From a virus, in IMG/VR virus record IMGVR_UViG_3300037345_000085, positions 1 through 38,372 of that record: a stretch of 38,372 bases of DNA, one strand, 5' to 3'. Shown piece by piece: positions 20,770-28,814 of this stretch. The position numbers and the translations under genes were made by a program. The notes under the pieces were generated by a model. It worked only from the letters and a program-made list of their open reading frames with translations, was not told where the DNA came from and searched no databases. How positions within the stretch are numbered: position 1 is the first letter of the stretch; every line of letters starts with the position of its first letter.

Positions 20770-21242
20770 CGTCTTGTTTTAGCTTTTCGATATTCACTTG
20801 GATAAACAGGATTTGGCAAACTCCACAAACCAACTTTTTCAGCACGAGCTTTGTCTTCTAATTCTTGAAGCAACTTACTTTTATCGTACTCCTTATAGTG
20901 CCAAGCTAAACCAGCTTTTAAAAGCTCTTTTGATAAATTTAACTCGTTATCGTAAGTTATCCACCCAACACTTCTACCATAGCGATCCTTTGCAATAATT
21001 TTCACGATCACTTTGTTTTCGAAAATGTACTTACTTACAAATTCCTTTGCTGCATATCCAAAATCTTGTCTTTTCTCTGGAGCATCTACTCCAGCTAAAC
21101 GAATCGTGTGTTGAACTTTTAGACTATCCAATACAACAACGGTATCTCCGTCTTTAACTCCTACGACCTTTCCTGTAAAAGTAACTTGAGCAGTTCCGAT
21201 AACTGCAAATAATAATACAAATGCTAATAATAATTTTTTCAT
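20766..21242 (-). CDS. Secreted staphylococcal-nuclease-like (thermonuclease) protein
   Basis: This 158-residue protein has a clear signal peptide (MKKLLLAFVLLFAVIGTAQ) and an SNase domain: VKDGDTVVV (metal-binding Asp), IRLAGVDAPE (catalytic Arg and Glu), KDRYGRSVGWI (second catalytic Arg) and LLKAGLAWHY. SNases cleave DNA and RNA with calcium. Export is unusual for a phage nuclease, as it would act in the periplasm or outside. It lies between the lysin and the last lysis gene and is translated together with the latter (ATGA overlap). It may degrade released host DNA at lysis or incoming DNA of rivals. Confidence 0.92.
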   Translation of the reverse strand: MKKLLLAFVLLFAVIGTAQVTFTGKVVGVKDGDTVVVLDSLKVQHTIRLAGVDAPEKRQDFGYAAKEFVSKYIFENKVIVKIIAKDRYGRSVGWITYDNELNLSKELLKAGLAWHYKEYDKSKLLQELEDKARAEKVGLWSLPNPVYPSEYRKAKTRR

Positions 21243-21269
21243 TTTGTTTTTGTTTTAATGTTAATTTGT

Positions 21270-21797
21270 CTATGCTTCATTTTTACTTATAAATCCTGTT
21301 GAGGTTAATTTTACAACCCTTACGTTTTCTGGTTGCGAAATTTTCCAAGCTGTCCTTCTAATCTGCGAAAGTCTTGTTTTTTCAATTCTGGTAATACTTA
21401 CCATATTCGACTGATTGCCTCCAAGGACATGATAGCAAGTATTGTCTTCGCCTACATAAATACCTACATGACCTCCACCATTTCTGCTGAAAGTTAAAAC
21501 ATCACCAAGCATCGCTATTTTTTGTCTAGTTCCGAACTTATTCCAGTTCAACGCCCAAAGACTTTCTTTTGCAGTCATGTTTATTTCTAAACCAGCTTTG
21601 TGAGCACAATAGCATACAAACAATCCACACCAAGCTATCTCATCAGCGGTATAGACTTTCTCTAATCCTAATTCTTTAGCCCATTTCATTATAACATCGC
21701 TATGGATGTTCCCGATAATTTCTTTTGTACCAATCAAAGCTCTCGCTTGTAACAAAAGTTGAGGTGCTTTTTCGTTTTTTAAATAGTCGTAATTCAT
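21270..21797 (-). CDS. Endolysin of the TIGR02594 / CHAP-NlpC-like cysteine peptidase type
   Basis: This 175-residue protein fits the TIGR02594 family of phage lysins: KEIIGNIHSDVIMKW, the catalytic Cys57 in AWCGLFV, His110 in GGGHVGIYVG and Asn128 in LGGNQSN. It has no signal peptide or membrane segment, so it needs the holin encoded two genes upstream to reach the cell wall. It cuts peptide bonds in peptidoglycan. The C-terminal 30 residues have no recognised cell-wall-binding domain. Confidence 0.92.
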   Translation of the reverse strand: MNYDYLKNEKAPQLLLQARALIGTKEIIGNIHSDVIMKWAKELGLEKVYTADEIAWCGLFVCYCAHKAGLEINMTAKESLWALNWNKFGTRQKIAMLGDVLTFSRNGGGHVGIYVGEDNTCYHVLGGNQSNMVSITRIEKTRLSQIRRTAWKISQPENVRVVKLTSTGFISKNEA

Positions 21798-21807
21798 AAT
21801 ATTAGAA

Positions 21808-21924
21808 TTAAATTTTATCTTCTTTTATAAAACTATATTGTTTTTCTTTTACCAATGTATAAGTACCCCGGACGTAACGCCAGAGTCTTCTTTTTTTATC
21901 AATAAAATAGATTCCGTCTTTCAT
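21808..21924 (-). CDS. 38-residue protein between holin and lysin
   Basis: The ATG at 21924 lies two bases behind the holin stop (TAG-ta-ATG), and the frame encodes MKDGIYFIDKKRRLWRYVRG followed by a short basic tail. It fills the otherwise empty gap before the lysin, which supports translation. It has no membrane span. A role in lysis timing is possible but unproven. Confidence 0.62.
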   Translation of the reverse strand: MKDGIYFIDKKRRLWRYVRGTYTLVKEKQYSFIKEDKI

Positions 21925-21926
21925 TA

Positions 21927-22472
21927 CTAGATTTCATTTTTTACTTCCTTATAAAATCCAATCATTTTTTTAATTCGTTCCCAAAGGTTGAAACCGCATT
22001 CAGGTAAGTTTTCGTGAAATATTGAAAATCCCTCGTTTAGACAAAAAACAATAATCAAAACCGTTGCAATGCTGAATTCTGCATCTGAAATTGTTTCATA
22101 TTTTAAGTTATGTAACCTAAAAGTTTCTTGAAATTTTTGAACGATGTAAGGAGTTCCTAAATAAATCATCATTTTAACAAACATCTTTTTAAATTTGTCT
22201 GAACTAAATCCTTCTCCTTTTCCAAAAAACCATCTTTCCTTTCTGTCTAGTTTCTTTTTCCATATAAAATATGATGCTGATAGTCCCGTAATTAAATCTC
22301 CTATAAAAAGTAATCCTAGAATGTATACTGCACTCCAAAAATCGACAACTGGGACAACTACTACAACTGGAGTTAATGCTAACAATCCTACTAATGGCTT
22401 ATTAATTAATTCAATCATTAGCGAGAATTTTGGCATTGTGATTGAAGCTATTTCTTGTATAAAATTTCTCAT
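21927..22472 (-). CDS. Phage holin
   Basis: This 181-residue membrane protein has hydrophobic segments at about 27-45 (GLLALTPVVVVVPVV), 47-70 (AVYILGLLFIGDLITGLSAS) and 130-148 (FSIATVLIIVFCLNEGF), plus a charged loop with KKLDRKERWFFGKGEGFSSDKFKKM. IGDLITG and the SSDKF loop are hallmarks of the phage_holin_4 type found in Bacteroidota and Firmicutes phages. It forms the membrane lesion that lets the endolysin through. It overlaps the upstream gene as ATGA. Confidence 0.9.
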   Translation of the reverse strand: MRNFIQEIASITMPKFSLMIELINKPLVGLLALTPVVVVVPVVDFWSAVYILGLLFIGDLITGLSASYFIWKKKLDRKERWFFGKGEGFSSDKFKKMFVKMMIYLGTPYIVQKFQETFRLHNLKYETISDAEFSIATVLIIVFCLNEGFSIFHENLPECGFNLWERIKKMIGFYKEVKNEI

Positions 22473-22990
22473 TGAATTATTGATGTTTTAAATGTTCTTG
22501 TATTTGTGCTTCCGCAATTATCTAGTTGGTCACTCCAGCTTGGATAATCAACTATATTTCTTTCAACAAAACTTTTTAAATCATTGAATAGAAGTCCTGC
22601 TTCAGCTTTCTTTTTATAGTAGTAGTTTTTTCGCTCTTCTAACCCTAGAGGTTGGCTGTTTGGATTTGTTTTTATCACCATTCCAAATGATGTGGAAACT
22701 GCACCGCTACCCATTACAAATCGTGCGTAAGAGAAATATGCTAAAATGGTTGCAACTCCCTCAAATTGGTATGTTCTGCCTTTAAATTCATATTCCCCAC
22801 CGTCGATTAATAACTTCCACTTTGGATCATCTTTGTTTGCCAGTACATCCATAAAGAATTCCTCTCTTACGATTGCCTTAAAGTCGAATAATTGCGCTTC
22901 ACGAACGTAGGTTTTGAAGTTCTCAGCATCAAAACCAATCGCTACCTGCAATTTACTTGCTACAAATTCTTTATCAATTAATAGTATCAT
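22469..22990 (-). CDS. Head-tail connector-like protein (DUF6712-like)
   Basis: This 173-residue protein follows the portal gene (TAATG overlap). It has the pattern of Bacteroidota connector proteins: YVREAQLFDFKAIVREEFF near the N-terminus, a helix with GVATILAYFSYARFVMGSG, the conserved TSFGMVIKTNP and a helical YYYKKKAEAGLLFNDLKSF. Such proteins form the ring below the portal. The name rests on remembered family features and position. Confidence 0.75.
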   Translation of the reverse strand: MILLIDKEFVASKLQVAIGFDAENFKTYVREAQLFDFKAIVREEFFMDVLANKDDPKWKLLIDGGEYEFKGRTYQFEGVATILAYFSYARFVMGSGAVSTSFGMVIKTNPNSQPLGLEERKNYYYKKKAEAGLLFNDLKSFVERNIVDYPSWSDQLDNCGSTNTRTFKTSIIQ

Positions 22991-24399
22991 TATGCTGTTG
23001 GATTAGGTGGATTAATTGGTGCTGGATTTAATTCTGGATTCCCTAAAATTCTTCTTGCAACTTCATCTGAATAACCAAAAATGTTAATAAGCATTGCAAC
23101 ACCGCTGTCGAAAGTTGTTGTTTTCATTGATACCGATGTTTGTATCGCTAAAATTGAAGTTACGCCTCCAACGGAACCTCTTAAAGTTGCTTGTGCTGTT
23201 CTGATAGCTTCGGCATCTAAGTCCTGATTTGTTTTCTCAATAGGATTTGTACCGCTATAATCTACTGTACCGTCATCTAATAATGAATATTGTTTTATAG
23301 TCCAGTCATTAGTTGGATTGATAGGAGTTTTATAATCACGAAACAATTCAGAAAATAATATTTCTACTTTCTCCTGGTCTTTTGATATTTTACTGTTGTA
23401 AATAGCTTGTGCCATTTTCATATCATCCCCATTTGAGTTTCCAAGTTTACCAGCGATACTATCAACTAACAATGCAGGAATATCTTTGAATGCTTTACGG
23501 ATATAATTGGATGATGAGGTTTCAAAATGGCTATACTTTTCAGCATCAACATTATTTTTCAAAGTATCAAATTTGAAATTTCCTGTTTCCTTTTGCTCAT
23601 CATTCCAATCATCTTCGATTACCATTTTTGAACTTGCGTTTTCAAGTCCCGACAAACTTCTTATGTTATTTTCAAATTGTTCCTGGTCCTGTTTGTTTCC
23701 AAATGCTCGATGACGAATAAATGTAATGTCTTCAAATCCTCTTTTTGTAGTTCCGTTATAGAACAATCCTAATTGATTTTCAACGTCAGCAAACGTGTAA
23801 GCAGTTTCGATCAAGCTTCTTGGATAAGTATGCTTTTTTGATAATTTAAAAAACATTATTTGACCTTTGTAATATTCCCAACCTCCAGCATCATCGACTT
23901 GCGCCTGAATAACTTCTGGACGTGGATTATAAACATTTAAGACTTCGATTTCGTCTCTCTTTAAATGTTTGCCCCAACCTTTACGACTGATTGCTATTTT
24001 ACCAGTAAAATAATCACTGTCTTTTTTACCAAGTCTACAAAGTGAAAACGGTATAACGGCATAACTATCTTTCTCATAGTTCAGGTTATAATTTACATGA
24101 ACGAAAACACCTTGATGTCTTGAAATAGATTCCGAAACATCAAACAATAAATCGTTAGGATTTGTAAATTCAAAATCATCGTCTGAAAGATTTACTTTTG
24201 CTAAATCAACCTCAAATCCACCACCACCTAAAAACGTTTCATAAATCCAAGCGCATTGAAAAGCCGTTGGCGAACTATCGATGAGGTTTTCAATGATAGT
24301 AGGCTTCATGTTGTCTTCACCATTGAAGATAACACCAAGACGTTTATTGTAAACTTCTTGGTGTTCTTCTTTGTATGCCTCTATGAGTTTCGATTTCAT
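22990..24399 (-). CDS. Portal protein
   Basis: This 469-residue protein fits a siphophage portal in size and layout: a mixed N-terminal domain (ENLIDSSPTAFQCAWIYETFL), a beta-rich wing region with VIPFSLCRLGKKDS, a long stem helix (YIRKAFKDIPALLVDSIAGKL), and a C-terminal crown (TLRGSVGGVTSILAIQTSVS with FGYSDEVARRILG), which I associate with portals of Bacteroidota phages. The portal dodecamer is the DNA gate of the capsid. Its place downstream of the capsid gene rather than between terminase and protease is unusual. The end is Pro/Asn rich. Confidence 0.8.
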   Translation of the reverse strand: MKSKLIEAYKEEHQEVYNKRLGVIFNGEDNMKPTIIENLIDSSPTAFQCAWIYETFLGGGGFEVDLAKVNLSDDDFEFTNPNDLLFDVSESISRHQGVFVHVNYNLNYEKDSYAVIPFSLCRLGKKDSDYFTGKIAISRKGWGKHLKRDEIEVLNVYNPRPEVIQAQVDDAGGWEYYKGQIMFFKLSKKHTYPRSLIETAYTFADVENQLGLFYNGTTKRGFEDITFIRHRAFGNKQDQEQFENNIRSLSGLENASSKMVIEDDWNDEQKETGNFKFDTLKNNVDAEKYSHFETSSSNYIRKAFKDIPALLVDSIAGKLGNSNGDDMKMAQAIYNSKISKDQEKVEILFSELFRDYKTPINPTNDWTIKQYSLLDDGTVDYSGTNPIEKTNQDLDAEAIRTAQATLRGSVGGVTSILAIQTSVSMKTTTFDSGVAMLINIFGYSDEVARRILGNPELNPAPINPPNPTA

Positions 24400-24402
24400 A
24401 AA

Positions 24403-24876
24403 TTATTTTGCTTTTATCACACCATTACCTAACCATTCCATTGCTAATTGCTTGAATTTCCCAAAAACGTTTGCGTTTAAAGACTTCAAATATTGTTGAA
24501 TGATAGCTTTTGAATACGGAGTTTTAATATCCGCATCACAATAGTTTGTCAATATTTCAACTGCTGTTTTGATTGGAATTTTATCGTACAATCCATAGAC
24601 AAAAATGTCAGTATCGTTTGAATCATCAATATCAATCGGCTCAAAGTCTTTAGTTTCCCTGTACTTTCGGACGTAATCATTTAGGTTTTCAATTTCCTCA
24701 AACAATTCGTATCTCAAAACATTTTTAGCAATGAATAGTATAGCAATGCTTTCTGGAACACCTCCAGTAACTTTTGAATATTCTACACCTTCAATTTTAA
24801 CAACAACATTTTTCTTTAATGGAAATATTGTTTGTTCAACTTCAATCGGAGGAAATATAAGTTGTGCTATTGCCAT
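24403..24876 (-). CDS. Virion-operon protein of 157 residues, function unknown
   Basis: This acidic protein begins MAIAQLIFPPIEVEQTIFPL, with beta strands in the first third and helices later (IAILFIAKNVLRYELFEEI; FGKFKQLAMEWLGNG). It lies three bases before the portal gene in the capsid operon. The beta-then-helix layout and place between tail tube candidate and portal could suit a tail assembly chaperone or head completion protein. No firm match. Confidence 0.72.
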   Translation of the reverse strand: MAIAQLIFPPIEVEQTIFPLKKNVVVKIEGVEYSKVTGGVPESIAILFIAKNVLRYELFEEIENLNDYVRKYRETKDFEPIDIDDSNDTDIFVYGLYDKIPIKTAVEILTNYCDADIKTPYSKAIIQQYLKSLNANVFGKFKQLAMEWLGNGVIKAK

Positions 24877-24883
24877 TTTTTAA

Positions 24884-25519
24884 TTACTTTTTAACTGGTT
24901 CTTGTTTTGTGTTTTCGACCGGAGCAACTGGAGCTTTCACTTCCTCTTTTGCTTTTGCTTCTACTACCTTGGCAGTTACAACCTCTTCTTTTTTTACATC
25001 GATATTGTCAACCGCAGCAGTAGCTTCTATCTTTTCAGTTGCAGGAACTAATGGAATAACCGGAGCAACTGGAGCTTTCACTTCCTCTTTTGCTTTTGCT
25101 TCTACTTTTAAATGTGCTTCAACCAATTTTTCTAAATTGTCAGGCACTTTACTGAAAAGCGATTTTCTGTTTGGGTTTTTTGCCAAATATTCTACAGCCA
25201 CTTCGTCTGTAATATTGTGCATTGAATACGACCGTGAAGTTCCAGCAAACACCAATAATGTATCTGGAGCTAATGCAAATTTTGCATCTTTGTCTTTTAC
25301 TTTTTTCATTGTATTTGAATTATAAGTTTTTAATTTTTGAATGTATCCACCTATTCTCGATGGGCAACTTGAACAAGTCTCACCGAAAATTTTTCGATGT
25401 AATACGAAAATGTGGTTTAAAAAAGGGATTCCGTTTTTATCCTTTCCAGTAAGCAAGGTTTTATTGTCGGAATCCCTAATTTGTTTTAATGTTTCTTTTT
25501 CTTCTTTAAGGAGCAACAT
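24884..25519 (-). CDS. Late protein with duplicated Lys/Glu/Ala tail
   Basis: This 211-residue protein has a compact N-terminal domain of about 125 residues (GKDKNGIPFLNHIFVLHRKIF, CSSCPSRIGGYIQKLK) and a low-complexity tail in which KVEAKAKEEVKAPVAP occurs twice. The duplication is exact in the DNA: 48 bp at 24918-24965 and 25059-25106. The gene starts inside the end of the tail tube candidate (14-base overlap), which suggests coupled translation. The CxxC pair may bind a metal. Function unknown; virion part or assembly factor by position. Confidence 0.75.
   Translation of the reverse strand: MLLLKEEKETLKQIRDSDNKTLLTGKDKNGIPFLNHIFVLHRKIFGETCSSCPSRIGGYIQKLKTYNSNTMKKVKDKDAKFALAPDTLLVFAGTSRSYSMHNITDEVAVEYLAKNPNRKSLFSKVPDNLEKLVEAHLKVEAKAKEEVKAPVAPVIPLVPATEKIEATAAVDNIDVKKEEVVTAKVVEAKAKEEVKAPVAPVENTKQEPVKK
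24918..25106. repeat. 48-bp exact direct repeat (24918-24965 and 25059-25106)
   Basis: Two identical 48-bp copies, 141 bp apart and both in frame, encode the duplicated Ala/Lys/Glu/Pro segment of the late protein. The lack of any base difference suggests a recent duplication; recombination between the copies would delete 47 codons in frame. Confidence 0.9.
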
Positions 25520-26099
25520 AAGTATTTGCTTCTATCCATTGCTCAGTAGCAGAAACTCCACCAGCCAATAAGAATAATTTTTTACCTGTGCTTTCTTCTT
25601 CTCCTTTTTGAGTTGCAACTGCAATAGAAGTAGCACCTGAATTCGCACTTGAATCGTAATTATCCTCTGTGATAGTCATTCCGCTTTCATAGCCGAACAC
25701 TTCAAAAGTTAATTCACCATTTAAACCAGTATCCAATTTCTCAACGATAGAACCGATACGGCCACCTTGTACAAGCTCTTGAATTCTTTGTCTTTCGTCT
25801 TCACCGTTGTATAAAACAACCAAGTTGTCAGTATGAACATATCCGTTGCCGAAATCCAAAACCGATAAAGCGTGTTTTGCTTTCAAAGCTTTAGCCACGC
25901 CTTCAGCTTTGTACAATACGGCTCCAACTTTTAAAATCAATTGCGTGATTTTAGTTCCTTTGTTTACAACTTGAGTAGCTTCTCTATCTACATCTTCCCA
26001 GTTGAAATACCACTTTCTGGTAAGTCCTTGCTTTGGTTTGTACCCGCATCTTTTTACGAATTCACCAGTTAATTTATCATCGCACGTTTGTTGTGGCAT
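25506..26099 (-). CDS. Candidate major tail tube protein
   Basis: This 197-residue protein starts MPQQTCDDKLTGEFVKRCGY and is beta-rich, with KQGLTRKWYFNWEDVDREAT, a central SVLDFGNGYVHTDNLVVLY and ELTFEVFGYESGM, a pattern like tail tube proteins whose edge strand ends in FxVxGxxxG. It follows the capsid gene after a weak terminator. A capsid decoration protein is the main alternative. The C-terminal 30 residues (LLAGGVSATEQWIEANTYVAP) look like a surface loop. Confidence 0.6.
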   Translation of the reverse strand: MPQQTCDDKLTGEFVKRCGYKPKQGLTRKWYFNWEDVDREATQVVNKGTKITQLILKVGAVLYKAEGVAKALKAKHALSVLDFGNGYVHTDNLVVLYNGEDERQRIQELVQGGRIGSIVEKLDTGLNGELTFEVFGYESGMTITEDNYDSSANSGATSIAVATQKGEEESTGKKLFLLAGGVSATEQWIEANTYVAP

Positions 26100-26110
26100 A
26101 ATTTCTTATT

Positions 26111-26138
26111 TTAAAAAGGGAGTTGTTACACCCCCTTT
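26111..26138 (-). terminator. Partial terminator (attenuator) behind the capsid gene
   Basis: Read leftward, AAAGGG and CCCTTT enclose a 12-base loop, followed by TTTTTA. It lies in the 51-base gap after the major capsid gene. Leaky termination here would make more capsid mRNA than mRNA for the following genes. Confidence 0.6.
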
Positions 26139-26150
26139 GATTAACAATTA

Positions 26151-27218
26151 TTAAAGTGAAGCTTTGAAAGCATAAGGATTAATCATTTTGAAATCCACCA
26201 TGTAATTGGCTTTAATCCAAAACGTTTCTTCTTTACCACCGATGTACTCTAAAGTAATATTCTCTAAAGAAGCGGCGTCATCGATACCTACTTGCAAGAA
26301 CTCTTTACGAGTGAATAATGCAAAGTGTGGTTGGTGTACTGTATTACCTCCAACTGCTGGAATAGTAAAGTCATTCTTTCTCCAACGATCATAGTTTACA
26401 ATAGGTGTGATATCTACTCCGTCAATTTTTGAAGACTTAACTCCATTAACTGTAGCATCGATATTACCCTGAATATTGTATCCGTTGTTTCTTCTCAAGA
26501 AAGCTTCGTAGTTTTTGAAAAGCTTGTTAGAACTCAACAAAATATCTCCGTCGAATTCGTAAGTTTCCAACAATAACTGCTCGTAAGTTTTAACCGCGTA
26601 ATCATTAGCCATAGCCATTTGAGCCGCTACTAAACCTGTGTTGTTAGCTAACGTGAAAAATGAATCAGTAAACTCTGGAAGCGTTTTTAAGTACGCCAAC
26701 GTTGGTAACAATCCTTTGTCAATGATGTCGTAGAATTGTGCTTTAGTCGCTTCTTCAGTTAAGATGTCTTGCTGTGCAATATCTTTGTCCGACAATAAAA
26801 CGATTCTTTGTAAATCCAAAGCCATTGCTTTAGAAATCAAATCTTGAATGAAAACTGCTAATTCAGTTCCTGTCAAGTCTTTTCTTTGGTAGCCATTAGC
26901 TAATCCCCATTGTAAAAATGAGTTTTCAAAATCTGAATAGCAATATTCGATTTTTACTTCTGCTAATTTTGGATTCCATTTTTGAGAGAAAGCTGGGAAC
27001 GTTGGAGAGATACCACTACCTCCACATCCTGCAGATGCTTTAGTAACATATTCAAAACCACGCATTGCCGCTACTTGCTGTCCGCCTTTAATTCCTGGAA
27101 CTATGGTAAACATAGTTTCATTAGGCTGATAAAATAATTCGTTAAGAACTATCTCTTTTGTGTCTTTAATAAAAATGTCGCTAGTCGCTAAATTTTTAAA
27201 GTCTTGGATTAATGCCAT
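26151..27218 (-). CDS. Major capsid protein
   Basis: This 355-residue protein lies behind the protease/scaffold gene and has the size and composition of an HK97-fold capsid subunit. It starts MALIQDFKNLATSDIFIKDT; the middle carries long helical and beta segments (QDLISKAMALDLQRIVLLSDK; KTYEQLLLETYEFDGDILLS), and the end shows VHQPHFALFTRKEFLQVG and TFWIKANYMVDFKMINP, typical of the A-domain and P-domain of Bacteroidota phage capsids. It has no N-terminal delta domain, so scaffolding probably comes from the upstream protein. Confidence 0.85.
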   Translation of the reverse strand: MALIQDFKNLATSDIFIKDTKEIVLNELFYQPNETMFTIVPGIKGGQQVAAMRGFEYVTKASAGCGGSGISPTFPAFSQKWNPKLAEVKIEYCYSDFENSFLQWGLANGYQRKDLTGTELAVFIQDLISKAMALDLQRIVLLSDKDIAQQDILTEEATKAQFYDIIDKGLLPTLAYLKTLPEFTDSFFTLANNTGLVAAQMAMANDYAVKTYEQLLLETYEFDGDILLSSNKLFKNYEAFLRRNNGYNIQGNIDATVNGVKSSKIDGVDITPIVNYDRWRKNDFTIPAVGGNTVHQPHFALFTRKEFLQVGIDDAASLENITLEYIGGKEETFWIKANYMVDFKMINPYAFKASL

Positions 27219-27227
27219 TTCGTGTTA

Positions 27228-28442
27228 TTATTTATTTCGTTTTTCTCTAATTTCTCTAGCTTTATCAGCATCGTAACCTGACGCATCAGGTTTTTTACCA
27301 CCTTTTGGCGGTGCATCTTCACCAGCTGGTACATCAAATTTGCTTTTGATGTTTTTACCCAAAACATTTAATTTGTTTGATACTAAATCAAATGCTTCTT
27401 CATTATCTCCTTGAGTTTTTTGATATACTTTTAAGAAAGCATCAAATTTTTTGTCAAGTTTTGAAACAGAATTCATAACCTCTTGCAACATTGGTGCTGG
27501 GTCTTCTGTTCCTGGTTCTTTTGGTTCTTCTGTTGCAGTAATCTCATCGATAACTCCAGCAAGAACTACAATAGTTCCACCATCAGGTAAAACATATGTA
27601 TCATCTGCAAGTGGCGCACCAGTATCATCTGTTACTGCATCACCAACTTGTGGCTCTGTTGCATCGGTAACAACGGTTATGATGCTTCCATCACCTAAAG
27701 TGATATTCACATCAAAAGCATCGTCTTTCTTTCCTTGCAACTTTTTTTTCATTTTGTCTAAAAAGCTCATATTAAAATTAATTACGGATTTACGGTTTGA
27801 ATAATTTGTGTATCGTTCAAAGAAGTCTTGAATGATATCAGGTTGCTTTTCGATTGTTGCAAAAAGCTGTGGATTGTTGTCTAGGAATTGAGTAACTAAT
27901 ACACCAAGGTCTTTACTATCTGAAAACAACGTATCAGTTGCAGCTGGTTCATCAACTAAATCACACGCTTTGAATTTGTCAAGTATGTGAAGTACTCTGT
28001 TTTTACCATCAACTTCTTTTTCGTATAATTCAGAAAAAATGTGAATTGAATTCCCAAACATATCAGGATTGCTTTCGGCCATATCCATGATGTAATCAAA
28101 CATCATAATTCCTTTACCTTCTACGCTCGTTTTTTTTGTGATTGGATCTAAATATAAATCTGCATAAACATCTTTATTTTGAATATTGAAGTTTTTGTAA
28201 CGTCCAATGAAAGTACCAAAGGAAGTACCACACATATTGGGATGTCCGAAACGAGATTTGATACCGTCGGCTTGGTTTCCAAACTTTACTATATCTGCCA
28301 AAAATAATTCATCAAAAAAACTGTCGTTTTTGTTTTCTCCGTATTGAGCGATGCAGGTATTTTTTAAGATGCCGTTTTCTCTATCAACATTTAAGTTTTT
28401 AGAGTTGAAGTTTGGTAGTGCGTTAAAGAATTTCTTTGACAT
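27228..28442 (-). CDS. Prohead protease with C-terminal scaffold region
   Basis: The ATG at 28442 gives 404 residues; the frame is open further upstream but would run through the promoter palindrome. Residues 1-170 resemble capsid maturation proteases: RFGHPNMCGTSFG (His67), YADLYLDP, MFGNSIHIFSE (Ser132 as possible nucleophile) and CDLVDEPAATDTLF, a hallmark of gpO/assemblin-like proteases. The rest is acidic and Gly/Asp/Pro-rich with a helical segment (MLQEVMNSVSKLDKKFDAFL), suiting a scaffold removed during maturation. It heads the capsid-lysis operon. The catalytic residues are proposed by motif only. Confidence 0.8.
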   Translation of the reverse strand: MSKKFFNALPNFNSKNLNVDRENGILKNTCIAQYGENKNDSFFDELFLADIVKFGNQADGIKSRFGHPNMCGTSFGTFIGRYKNFNIQNKDVYADLYLDPITKKTSVEGKGIMMFDYIMDMAESNPDMFGNSIHIFSELYEKEVDGKNRVLHILDKFKACDLVDEPAATDTLFSDSKDLGVLVTQFLDNNPQLFATIEKQPDIIQDFFERYTNYSNRKSVINFNMSFLDKMKKKLQGKKDDAFDVNITLGDGSIITVVTDATEPQVGDAVTDDTGAPLADDTYVLPDGGTIVVLAGVIDEITATEEPKEPGTEDPAPMLQEVMNSVSKLDKKFDAFLKVYQKTQGDNEEAFDLVSNKLNVLGKNIKSKFDVPAGEDAPPKGGKKPDASGYDADKAREIREKRNK

Positions 28443-28448
28443 TTTTTT

Positions 28449-28475
28449 GTAATATATTATATTACTACAAAAGTA
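28449..28475 (-). promoter_or_regulatory. Capsid operon promoter with palindromic operator
   Basis: The -7 box TACTTTTG (28475-28468) is followed downstream by the perfect palindrome GTAATATATTATATTAC (28449-28465), which ends six bases before the protease ATG. Here the palindrome covers the probable transcription start rather than the -33 region. A TTG lies 24 bp upstream of the -7 box (28502-28500), slightly beyond the usual range. Confidence 0.7.
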
Positions 28476-28523
28476 TTTTAATATCAAAAAAAATATAGTC
28501 AATGAGTTTTGACTATATTGTGT

Positions 28524-28531
28524 TATATTTG
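28524..28531 (+). promoter_or_regulatory. Rightward -7 box for the antisense-oriented membrane gene
   Basis: TATATTTG matches TAnnTTTG and ends four bases before the ATG at 28536, so the transcript would be leaderless or almost so. A TTG lies only 12 bp upstream, too near for a regular -33 element. Confidence 0.55.
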
Positions 28532-28535
28532 CTTT

Positions 28536-28814
28536 ATGGTTATTCTACTTTTAATTATTGGTATAGCAATCTTAATTTACGCATCTATTATGTGGATAAA
28601 ATTTGTGTGGTTTGTTTTTACTCCAAAAAAGAAACCCACCAATCCTTATATCGAAGCTCAAAAAACAATAATGGATAACGATAAGAACTATGAGGAATAC
28701 ATAGAATGGATGTCTAAAAATGGTTCTGGAGTTCCTGTTGATAAAATAAAACACAAAGAGGAACAGGATATTGAAAAAGGTGTTAACCAAAGTGTTTTTA
28801 GAATTTTCAAATAA
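28536..28814 (+). CDS. Small membrane protein, the only rightward gene in the late region
   Basis: The ATG at 28536 follows a -7 box by four bases and gives 92 residues; an upstream in-frame start would lie within the promoter. Residues 2-33 form one or two hydrophobic spans (MVILLLIIGIAILIYASIM, WIKFVWFVF), followed by a charged cytoplasmic tail (KKKPTNPYIEAQ and onward). It converges with, and overlaps by 8 bases, the small HTH gene at 28807-29037. Opposite orientation and its own promoter mark it as a moron-type gene that could be expressed in lysogens, for instance in superinfection exclusion. This is inference. Confidence 0.75.
   Translation: MVILLLIIGIAILIYASIMWIKFVWFVFTPKKKPTNPYIEAQKTIMDNDKNYEEYIEWMSKNGSGVPVDKIKHKEEQDIEKGVNQSVFRIFK

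Noticed and set aside
24864-25325. Long open frame on the + strand rich in Ala, Thr, Ser and Phe
   Set aside because: It is the complement of the repeat-rich late gene at 24884-25519, whose codon use, position and overlaps fit the leftward operon.
28443-28502. 20-residue upstream extension of the protease
   Set aside because: It needs a TTG start and runs through the promoter box and palindrome; the ATG at 28442 is the natural start.
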